From Plectosphaerella cucumerina (Eukaryota > Ascomycota > Sordariomycetes > Glomerellales > Plectosphaerellaceae), in NCBI GenBank assembly GCA_020746995.1, contig JAGPXD010000001.1:5456001-5520000 (forward strand): a DNA stretch of 64,000 nt, in the 5' to 3' direction. The first letter of the stretch is position 1. Each line of letters opens with the position of its first letter. A program made the translations under genes and the position numbers. Below are positions 12,687 through 22,192 of the stretch, in pieces. The notes below the pieces were generated by a model that was not told the origin of the DNA, did not search any database, and worked only from the letters and a program-made list of their open reading frames with translations.

Positions 12687-13948
12687 ATGGCAGACTACAA
12701 GTTCGAGGGATGGGTCGGCCATGACGAAGACTCGGTGAACGGCAAGATGGTCTGGGAGGAGTTTGAGCCCAAGCCCTGGGAGGAGACGGACGTCGATATC
12801 CGGGTTACGCACAGCGGCATCTGCGGTTCGGACCTGCACATGCTTCGCTCCGGATGGGTGAGTTCCATCTCTTCCTTCGACACAAATGCCCCGACTAACA
12901 CCTCCAGGGCCCCTCGCCGTACCCTATCTGCGTAGGCCATGAAATCGTCGGCATCGCCGGTAAGTCCTCCTCCCTCATGCGACTTCTCCTCCAAGACTAA
13001 CCCCGCAGTCCGTGTCGGATCCAAGGCCGAGGGCGGCATCAAGGTCGGCGACCGCGTCGGTGTCGGCGCCCAGTCCGACGCCTGCTTCAACCGCTTCGGC
13101 GAGTCAAAGGGCCACGTCCACTGCGACGCCTGCGAGCGCCGGCTGCCGCAGTACTGCACAAACAGCATGATCACCACTTACGGTGCCTTCCATCACAACG
13201 GCGGCAAGACAATGGGCGGGCACGCCACTTATCATCGGTGCCCCTCGGCCCTTGTTATCCCCATCCCCGACGCCCTGGCCTCGTCGGATGCCGCCCCCAT
13301 GCTCTGCGGCGGTGTCACTGTCTACTCACCCCTCCGCCACCATGGCGCCGGGCCCGGCAAGAAGGTCGGTGTTCTGGGCGTCGGCGGCTTGGGTCACTTT
13401 GCCGTGCTCTTCGCCCGAGCTCTCGGCGCCGATCGCGTCGTGGGTATCAGCCGCCGGGAAGAGAAGCGCGAGGAGGTTCTGAAGATGGGAGCGGACGATT
13501 ACATCGCGACGGGAGCCGACGAGAACTGGCCCAAGAAGCACGCCGGGTCCCTCGACATCATCATCTCGACCGTCTCGTCCTCCTCCATCCCTCTGACCGA
13601 CTACCTGGGCCTGCTGCGTCTCGACGGCACCTTTGTGCAGGTCGGCAACCCGGACGATGGCGCCTTGAGCCTCGTGCCTGGCCCGTTGCTGTCGAAGCGT
13701 GCCAAGATTGCCGGTTCGGGCATTGGCTCGCCTGATGAGATCAGGGAGATGTTGCAGCTGGCTGCTGACCGGGGGCTGAAGCCGTGGATCCAGTACGTGA
13801 AACCTTCTCTGGTGGTGCTCGGAGCAATTTACTGACTTGATGTGTTAGGGAGCGGCCCATGAGCGAGGCGAACCAGGCTATTGTCGATGTCGAGGCTGGG
13901 AAGCCGCGGTACCGGTATGTGCTGGTCAACCCGGAGCAGAAGGCATGA
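12687..13948 (+). CDS. Zinc-dependent alcohol dehydrogenase, ADH6/cinnamyl-type
   Basis: Predicted 368-aa medium-chain dehydrogenase/reductase. This subfamily reduces aldehydes to alcohols, usually with NADPH. Exons: 12687-12857, 12908-12959, 13009-13792 and 13849-13948, all frame-consistent. Catalytic zinc residues are in GICGSD and VGHE. The Rossmann motif is VLGVGGLGHFAV. The cofactor strand ends in ISRR, whose arginines suit the NADPH 2'-phosphate. The structural-zinc lobe has four cysteines, but the spacing between the first two is stretched (11 residues, containing FNRFGESKG). The C-terminus ends in the subfamily's typical RYRYVLVN block. A sirtuin gene follows on the same strand 541 bases later. 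Reading through the short introns would truncate it. Confidence 0.92.
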
Positions 13949-14489
13949 TATTGGAGGAGTTGAACGCATGATATTTGGGTTCGGCGAGGAGTCACCAAAT
14001 TTGGATTTAGGTCAGGCCTTCGTTTCGCCTCCTCCGCCACCGAGACCGGCTTGCGATGGCGTAGCCTGATCTCAAAGTCATGACGGGACAGATGAAAATT
14101 GAAGACGATGATGAGTTGATGACATGGTCTACCGGAAATCCTGGGAAAACTGCCGATTTTCAGGTGAAGTCGCGATGTCAAATGCTCCCTTTTGTTCTGT
14201 GAATTGTTGTACCCCAACCTGTCGCACACACAGTTCCCAAAGTCCCATATCTTGCAACGGAGAGATATAAGGCTGCCATATGCCCTTTGCACGAAGGAGT
14301 CGACTCCCTGAACATTTGTTGCTGCTGCTGCCTGGTCGTAACGGGGTCTTGGCCAATCCCCAACCTGGACATAAAACCCACCCACGACTTCAACCTCACC
14401 TCCTCTTCATCTTGACGATCTCCCACAATTGAATCATCACCACCGTCTCACCCATCCCACCTCAAATCTATCATCACCCGCTGCCCGCT
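13949..14489. other. Intergenic: ADH 3' end and sirtuin promoter
   Basis: No gene seen. It contains ATATAA at 14265-14270, a CCAAT box at about 14353 and CATAAAA at about 14370-14376, which fit a core promoter for the sirtuin starting at 14490. Confidence 0.5.
14353..14376 (+). promoter_or_regulatory. CCAAT box plus CATAAAA element
   Basis: GGCCAATCC is followed about 15 bases later by ACATAAAACC, about 115-135 bases upstream of the sirtuin ATG. The arrangement is that of a fungal core promoter. Confidence 0.4.
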
Positions 14490-15445
14490 ATGCCTCCCAC
14501 GCCCAGCAGCGACATCGCTGCGTTCCACGCACTGCTCACCCGCAACCCCTCCCCCCGCATCCTCGCCCTCTGCGGCGCCGGCCTCTCAGCCTCGTCCGGT
14601 CTCCCGACCTTCCGCGGCGCCGGCGGCCTCTGGCGCAATAAGCAAGCCGTAGCCTTGGCCGACGTCGACGCCTTTACGCGCGACCCCGCCCTCGTCTGGC
14701 TCTTCTACGCCTACCGCCGTCATGCCGCCCTCACCTCCAAGCCCAACGTCGCTCACCGGGCCCTCACCGCGCTCGCCGAGAAGCAGGAGAACTTCCTCTG
14801 CCTGACGCAGAATGTTGACAGTGAGATAGATGCCCGGTACATCTGACTTGATAGAGCTGACCCTGAATAGACCTCTCTCAGCGCGCTGGCCACCCGCCTG
14901 AGAAACTGCGTACCCTTCATGGCAACCTCTTCACGGTAAAGTGCTCCAACAAGCGCTGCGGCCACGTCGAGCACAACAATACCCTCGACCCCATTGTACC
15001 GGCCCTCGCGCCTGCCTCCGAGAACCCACCCGAGGACCCCTCGGTTTCCTTCCCCCTCCTCGACCCTGCCATCCCTCTGCCTGCAATAGATGTTGCGGAT
15101 CTGCCGCGATGCCAGTCCTGCAGCTCTCTTGCCCGACCCGGCGTGGTCTGGTTCGGCGAGTCTCTCGACTCGGACATGCTTGATGAGATTGACAGCTGGA
15201 TTGATCGGGCACCCGTGGACGTCATCCTCGTCATCGGCACTACTGCCCAGGTATATCCGGCTGCGGGGTATGTTGAAAAGGCTACCCGGGCTGGTGCCAA
15301 GGTGTGCGTGGTCAACATCGAGGCAAACAAGAGGGGTCTGAGGAGCACGGATTTCGTGTTCGAGGCGGATGCTGCGGAGATATTGCCGAGGCTGCTGGAG
15401 CCTCTTATTGGGAAAGTGAGGCAAGATGGCACGTTGAAGAGCTGA
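14490..15445 (+). CDS. SIRT5-like class III NAD-dependent deacylase
   Basis: Predicted 301-aa sirtuin, exons 14490-14820 and 14871-15445. It transfers an acyl group from lysine to ADP-ribose, consuming NAD+. Visible motifs: GAGLSASSG (about 29-37) and TFRGAGGLW, QNVD (107-110), catalytic His127 in TLHGN, zinc Cys pairs CSNKRC (135-140, unusual x4 spacing) and CQSC, and GTTAQVYPAAG. Tyr73 and Arg76 in FYAYRRH match the Tyr/Arg pair that makes SIRT5-type enzymes prefer succinyl or other acidic acyl groups. The intron interrupts the QNVDN motif and must be removed. Unlike animal SIRT5 there is no obvious mitochondrial presequence before the Rossmann core, so the enzyme may be cytosolic or nuclear. 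The start is the only ATG that precedes the core motif. Confidence 0.93.
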
Positions 15446-16523
15446 GGGGCTGTTACGATGACGGGAAATTTAGGATGTCTTCGGATTATAGGGAGCAAAG
15501 ATCGGAAAAATGAGACATCTCATGACCTTGTGTCAAGTTGGAAGCACAAGAGGCATGCCTAGGTTCCAAAGCATGGTGTTAAGGATTCGGGCAAGGGTAG
15601 CTTATGTAGGTATCTAAGATGAAACGACTAGTGCATCAAATGCCGAGTTGCGACGGACTTCCGGGTTCGATATGCGAAGAGATTTAGAGGCTGAGCTGTC
15701 TGGCTCGCATTTTGAGAATGTCGTGCCCCAAGTGAAGAAGGAAAATATCTGGCGAGACTGATAGCAGAGTTCCATGATCTTCCAGGAAGAATTAATGAGG
15801 CGAGGGGTGATCAACTCGACTTTCTGACAGCAATTCAGTCCGTTGCATCAAACTCGACAGCACCCAAGACTCGGCATACTGCCGTTTTGGCCCTGAGACA
15901 TGGAAAGACATCACCCGAATGATGTATAGTATTCGGCTGTATGCAAAAGCTTTCAATTATCCCCGGTATCTCAAGGACAAGAACCACCAACATCATGAAA
16001 TTAAGGATCTATGGCGGTGCTCGAAAGTCATGTAGGCACCTGGGTACAAATCGATGCTCCTCATCTGCATGGTAGCAACCGAGACCCTCAAATCACCCCA
16101 TAAAGAAGCGTTGCTCTATCTCAAGACCATCACCACCATGTTACACATACTAGATCACTCCATCTCAACCATCTTCTCCCTTTCCTTTGTCCCGGCCGGA
16201 GCCCGAGGCGGGACGTGGACGTGTGGAGACGCCGGCCCCGCTCCGGCCCTTCGGCATCGTGAGCCGTCGTCGCTGCGGAGGCCGGGTTTTGCGCCGCCAT
16301 GCCCCCCAAATAGGCGGTCACATGGCTCTCGCTAGCTCGGTTCGCCCCGTGACTGGCCAGATACGGCCCCGCCATCGATTCTTCATGACAGCATGCGGCT
16401 CGGCGTCTGGGACATGTGCCGTATGACGACCGACCATCTAGTCACGAGGGCTGTGATTTTCAAAAAGAAAGAGACAAATCAAGCGAAATCCTGAAAAATG
16501 TCCCACACTGTTTCCACAGGTCG
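15446..16523. other. Intergenic, relatively AT-richer, no gene seen
   Basis: This lies between the convergent sirtuin and hydrolase genes. Open frames are short (under 100 codons) and unrecognised. It is too long for ordinary 3' UTRs alone, but nothing specific can be supported. Confidence 0.4.
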
Positions 16524-17306
16524 TCAAGATAGGTCCATGGCACCCCCCGCGTCCCCGACCACATGCCTGTTTAGGAACCGCACGGCGTCGTCCATGCCGT
16601 CCGGGCTATGGAACCAGTGGCCTCCCGTGGGATACTCCCTCCATTCGATCCGCGCACCGAACCCCACGAGGGTATCTCTCATTCCCCTTCCGTTGGCCAC
16701 GGGCACAAGTGGATCATCGACGCAGTGCTCCAGCAAGACCGGCGTGTCCCGGAGCACATAATGGTGCTGCGGTACCTCTCTCAGCCCCAGAACCTCTCGC
16801 ATGCCGGCTAGAGACCGGCCGGCGAACGGACACCGGCAAGAGAAACCCATGAAGGCAGCCAGTCTTCCGCCGCCCTGCGCCGGGATGTCGAGGTTGAAGA
16901 GCGTGTGAGCAGCAGTCGCGGCACCCATGCTGATACCGGCGAGAACGACCCTATCCCAGCGGCCACGCAGCCGAGTGGCCTCAGCCGCCAGGATATCTCG
17001 GATCAGGGGCACGATCTCCCGCAGCCCCTCGAGCTGGAGCTCCTCGCGGTCGGCAAAATCTCTGACGTTCCATACGTCGAACCACTGGCGCACGATGCCG
17101 GGCATGGAGGCGCACGTCCGTAAAGGGGCCTGGGGAAAGACCCAGCGGAACGAGGGGAAGGCCTCGACAAGGCTGCGATCCCCGGAGTCGCGCGAGTAGG
17201 CCAACGAACTGGAGAACTGTGTCGCGTTGTCCCCGCGGCCATGGAGGAACACGACCGTGTGGGTGTGAGGGGCGACGGGCTCGAAGACGACGGGCGAGAG
17301 ATCCAT
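16524..17306 (-). CDS. Alpha/beta hydrolase, acyl-protein thioesterase/carboxylesterase-like
   Basis: Intronless 260-aa serine hydrolase of the phospholipase/carboxylesterase (acyl-protein thioesterase) type, which removes acyl chains from proteins or small esters. The N-terminal strand and oxyanion segment FLHGRGDN is at about 20-27. The nucleophile elbow GISMG has Ser126. The acid is Asp197 or Asp198 in CVDDPLVP, followed by the strand motif and His230 in GGHWF, so the full triad is present in the right order. The motif WFDVWN after the first strand also fits this family. There is no signal peptide. Length is slightly above the usual 220-230 aa because of loops. The natural substrate is not predictable; many fungal paralogues of this type exist. 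Confidence 0.88.
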   Translation of the reverse strand: MDLSPVVFEPVAPHTHTVVFLHGRGDNATQFSSSLAYSRDSGDRSLVEAFPSFRWVFPQAPLRTCASMPGIVRQWFDVWNVRDFADREELQLEGLREIVPLIRDILAAEATRLRGRWDRVVLAGISMGAATAAHTLFNLDIPAQGGGRLAAFMGFSCRCPFAGRSLAGMREVLGLREVPQHHYVLRDTPVLLEHCVDDPLVPVANGRGMRDTLVGFGARIEWREYPTGGHWFHSPDGMDDAVRFLNRHVVGDAGGAMDLS

Positions 17307-20300
17307 GGCGATTTGTGTTTCAGGTCATTCGTTCCAGGAAGAGGTGCCGACAAGATGCCTTCTGTCGGGGTTGGGGCAGCGTCAGGTTGGCACTGCCCGA
17401 CTTTGGCTTCTGCCTTGAGGCTCACGACAGGGTCCATCCACGGATGCGTCAGCGTCGGTGTCAGATCTCGGTGAGCCGGCGCTGACCGAACATCAGCCCA
17501 ACCTCCCTTGCCCCTGATCTGGCGTTGCACGACATGATCTGGTTGCGAGGGGGAAGGGAGAGTGGCTGGAAGATGCACGAATGGAGTTTGACACAGTCTG
17601 CGCCTCGAATTGCATGTTCTCTCACCGCTCGCGGCGGATTCCGCACTTGCAGGACTCCCACCGAGGGATTTTGTGTCTGTTTCGTAAGAGATATTCGGCC
17701 GGGGCCAGTCAGCATCAGGTTATTTCACGGCATTTTTTATTTTACCCGAGGGCCTCCATGGCGCTGTCTCTTGTCGAGGAGGTAGTGTCGGTTGAGGGTA
17801 TTATACCTGTCAAACTGGGACGGATGTTCAACGGCCACGTGAGACTCTCTGAGGCTCGACTCTTCTGTCGTTCGTCATCCCACAGAGCAAGTGTTTGAAT
17901 CGTCGGGCTGATGTGGGGATTGGTTATGACACCCGGCTGATTGGCACGCGGGCATCGTCGATGGACGTGAGCTCCCCACAACATGCATCGTGGACCCCAC
18001 AACCCCACGTTCAGTCACGTTCTCGATTGGCAGGGGAGGGAAGGCGCGGCGTCTCTTTCCATCAGTGTCAGCCTGCAAGCCTGGGAGTGGTCGGTGAGGT
18101 CGCGCCGGTGTCGAGCGTCGGGCCTACGAACCGGACGGACAACTGTCGCCCGAGCTTTCTGTGACGATCGCGCCGGTGGTGGATGGGATGGTCAGTCAAG
18201 TATCAAGGAGGAGGGGCCGTCGATCGAGTCAGGGAGCAGGGTGATTCGGACTTGTGGTCTTCGGCGCAGGGATCGGCGGGGCGGGAAATAGGAAGAAGAG
18301 GGAAACGGGTTGTCATGCGACGCGGGGTTTCTGATGTCCGTCCGCCTGGGACGTGACGTTGATGCGCCGACTTTCCATGTCTTCTCTTCTGGAGACGACC
18401 GACACCGCTCTCGAGGTTGAACGCACTCGTATGCTTCTGCTGGGCATCGGGAGGAACCGGGTAATGACATCTGCGTGGTTTCTGGCGCTCAACGGCCCTT
18501 GTTTCCTTGTGAGGCCCGCCTGCCGAGTTCCAATGCCCAGAGAAACCGTGGGGTTCCCTGTCCGGGGCGTGTGCCTTTCAGCGGCGATAAGGTCGGGGGG
18601 CCCAGACGCTGGAGTCGTGCCGAGTTCAGGGTCCTTCCTCCAAGGGAAGGCGGCCGAGGGAGCCGCGCATCAAAGGAGCAGGCGGTCAGTCGACAGGCAG
18701 TCTGACAGGAGGGAAAGTTGGGAAAGGAAACGACGCCCCGTGGAAAGAGCGGCCGAGAATGACTCGGCGCCATGCGAGCCATTACGTTACAACTACTGCC
18801 GGACTAGGAGCCTGACAAGCCTGGGACTCTGGGAGAGAGCCCTTTGGAGGCAAGGAGGGCATCTGCGGCCAAGCGGCCGGTTTCCATTTGGTAATGGGAG
18901 CCACCCGGCCGCGGGCTTGCGTGCGCCCGGAGGTACCCCCGGTATACATCGAGCCGACCCCCCGAGGGTGGGCAAAACCGGCGCAGAGTCCCATCCTCGG
19001 CGCCGACATTCGCATCATGACGCAGGTAGCGTCGAGGTCTCCCCGCCCCGGGGGCCCCCTAAGACAGGTTGGTTGAAGGGGGGGTCGTTCGTGCGCCCGC
19101 CCATCACTCCCCAATGATTGTCAGTTCGATTATGTATTTCCGTCTCGTACATGCTCCTGGCCAGTCCTCCAGTCCCGGCCTCTCGTGCGCTGATTGACGC
19201 TAGAAGCTGCGAGATAAGGGTGCATCTCTGGCGTCGGCGCCCCGTGGTCCCATCTTTTTTTTTACGTTCCATCGACATGTGCCCTGCCCTGGTCGCCAGC
19301 TTCACCACCATCACCGACCACACACGATCCAGCCAAAGGCTCGGCACCAAGACCGGCCCCGGAGCGGTCGCGGAATGGCACCTGGAGGCGGCGCCTGGCG
19401 GCCCTCGTCTTTGCCCCGGCGCGTTCGTTCGTGCCTGGACCTTGAACCTTGGAAACCAAAAACAGGGCCCGGCCCCATCTCCTGCGTAAAACAACGCGCG
19501 CCATTCGACGGGGTTTAAACTAGGGGAGGAAGTTCGTTCGCTCGTTCGTCCTTTTGCTCGCGGTCGGTGCTTTTGGGCTGACCATGCCCCCCCGGTAGCA
19601 CATGTCAGCGAAACAGGAGCGGGCAAGACGTCACCGAAGCTGAGGTGAGGTCTCGTCGGCGCTGGAGAAACGACGCTGGCGGCATGACATGCGTCCGCAA
19701 CCATCCCTGACCTTTACCCATCTCCGCCAACAACGTGTCGCGCGTTTGTGTGTGCCCGCGAGCGGAGATGGCCGGATACTCTCTCGTCACGGACACCCTT
19801 TGTGTAGGTAATCCGCGAATGAGCCAAGGCTATTCGATGGAGACAGGGCCGCGCAAGGCTGCTCATCGTTACGCAGAAGATGCCTCCGCGCGCACTGAGA
19901 GATGTAGACGACCCCGATCCAGGAGGTGCTCGGAAATACAATTTCATGACCCAGATCCGCCCCGAGGGGACCACCCCTGCCACCGGCCCCCTCCCCTCCC
20001 CTCTTGAACCGACATCGCATGGCGGAGCGTCGCGTGCTGGTGTACCCCATTTTACATCTCGAGCCCCATCTTGGCTTGTGTTTTGTCCGCCGCTGGCTTG
20101 TCATTGCAGGTTGCAGGTGCCGGAGTAGGCTGCTCCAGAGGACCCTTCGCCGCATTCTGCCGCCCGCCCGCCGCCGGGCAGCCCACACTTGGTGCTGAAG
20201 GAAAGAACTAAGGGCGTGCGGCTCGAAAATCCACACCCCCCTCTTTCGTCGTTCGTTCGGTCGTTCCTTCCTCGAGACGCTCGAGTCGTCGCAACTGCCA

Positions 20301-20822
20301 CACACACACCGCAAGCCAGGCAGAGAAGACGGGGTACCAGTCCCGTACGAGTGAGTCGGACCTTCCTTCCTTCCCACAGATTGGATATCTGCCAGGACAG
20401 GGCAGGCAGGCACAGAGTGGAAGCGAAGCCCAAGGCGATCTGCCCATCAGTCAAGGTCGGTCGGGTCGCGTCAGGTTTTAGTTGGCAAAAAGCAGTAAGG
20501 AGGCAAGAGTAGGCTTTTTGCTTAGCCTGTTGCTCGACAGCTCGACGCTTCACCTCCATCAATCATACTTTGCCTCGTCGACGCCCCTCCTTCCAGGGCA
20601 GTCTGCTTTTCCCCCCGGGGGGCCCTTTATCCTCCTTATCGGCCACTTCCTGTCTCCCACCCCATCCCCATCCCCATCCACGCCTTTCTTGGGAAACCCG
20701 TTCATCGTACCACAACCGGCCCGTGTCTTTTTTTCCCTCCTCCACCAACACATTGCTCGACCGGACGTCACGCCCTGGCTGTGTTCGCCTACTCGCTCGT
20801 ACAGTCCGGTCGCTGACTCCCA
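17307..20822. other. 3.5-kb gene-free stretch
   Basis: No supported gene on either strand. Frames of up to about 255 codons are low-complexity reads of GC-rich DNA without domains. The rightmost part may be the promoter of the regulator whose leader appears to begin near or after 20.5 kb, where the sequence turns strongly CT-rich. Confidence 0.4.
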
Positions 20823-22192
20823 ATGACACACAAGACGTTGGCTTATCTCATCCTGGCCTCCATCGTCACCTAAACCACCACTCGTCTTCCATCGAGTCCT
20901 CCTAGCCGGACCGACGCCATCCAAGCCGCACTGAAGCAGGCAAAGAAGAAGAAGCAGCCTATCCCACGACCCCGACCCCGACCTCGACTACTTGTACCTT
21001 TCCGCCCTTGCACATCGACGCCCGCACGGCTGCGACTCCGTCCACTCCGGTCGCGGCACTTTATCAGACAAGACCAGCTTCTGTCACCTCTTCACATCAC
21101 CTCATCTCGCCTGGCCCTGTCTGTCTGGACAAACACCCCTCACTCCTCAACGGCCCGCCCGCACTGCCTGCATCTTCCCCGGATCTCGAGCCATCCCGCC
21201 ATCTCCCATTCGGCGAAACCGGGGACGCGCGCGCACACTCTTATCTCTCACACCCCCATTTCGACGACAAGACGAACAGGGACTGCCGGCACCTCATACA
21301 GGTGGCACCTAGGTCAGCGCGTGCTACCTACGTCGTCCGTCGTGTGTGCGCGACTTGAACTTCTTCCCAGGAAAGAACCGACCGGACCTGGAACCTTGCA
21401 GCGAGCAAGCCAGCAAGCAAGCAAGCCAAAGCCAGCCCTCCGGCCGGCCCCCTTCTCGCGCGCCGCTTCTTCCCCACCACTGACAGCCTTATCTCCACGG
21501 GTCCGGCCCCCGTTATCAGCGCATCTCGTTTGGTGGTTGTGTTACGGGATAGAAGCTCGCCGGCGAAACAACACTCACTCTTACCATCCCGGCTCTCTCT
21601 CTATCTCTCCGTCTCCCGTCTCATCCCAACCCAACCCATCCACACACCCCGGCCTCCGCCTTTCTCTCCGGTCTCTCTCTCCCCCCTTGGACAGCCACGC
21701 TGCTGCCCCCCGCTCCGAGATTCCTCGTCTTTCGCCGCATTACATCATTCAGTGGTGTCTGCCGTTACCGGGGTCTTGTCTGCTGGTCTCGCCTTTGAGG
21801 CTTGAGCAACCGTCCCTACATCCATCCATCCATCCATCCCACCGTCCCACACACCACACCCGTGTTCCCACTTTGGGCTTCTGCATCCCATCTCACCACA
21901 CACCTCTAGCATCGCCTGCTGCTGCCACCCCCAGACAATCTACCTCCCCCGGATTGGCCGCGTCTCCTCGGAACGGAGCGGACGATAACCAACGTGCCTG
22001 CAGCCCAGCCTAGTCTCGTCCCGCCTTGCCCTGTCCTGCCCCTCCCAGGGGTCAAAGACCCGGCCGCGCGAGTGCCAGGCGGCGCGCGGGCTATCTCTCC
22101 TATCTCCTGCGCTACCCATCGCCGAGCCTCGCACACCCATCCGTCAAGTTATTATCCCTGATACACCTCGGACGCCCGCCCGCTCGCCCAAC
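20823..22192 (+). promoter_or_regulatory. ATG-free pyrimidine-rich 5' leader of the Dal81/TamA-type gene
   Basis: From the ATG at 20823 to the start codon at 22193 I find no ATG in any plus-strand frame over about 1.37 kb, whereas CAT (an ATG on the other strand) is frequent. The DNA is rich in C and T. This strand-specific absence is what selection against upstream start codons in a transcribed leader would produce, so much of the interval is probably 5' UTR. It includes a (CATC)5 run at 21819-21838. Confidence 0.6.
21819..21838. repeat. (CATC)5 tetranucleotide repeat
   Basis: Five perfect CATC units within the CT-rich leader of the Zn cluster regulator. Confidence 0.9.

Noticed and set aside
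15614..15814. Short AT-richer minus frame as a gene remnant
   Set aside because: 66 codons, no similarity that I recognise and no flanking exons.
21321..22013. 230-codon frame upstream of the Dal81-like gene
   Set aside because: It has no ATG at all (the interval is ATG-free on this strand); the composition is Ser/Pro/Leu from CT-rich DNA.
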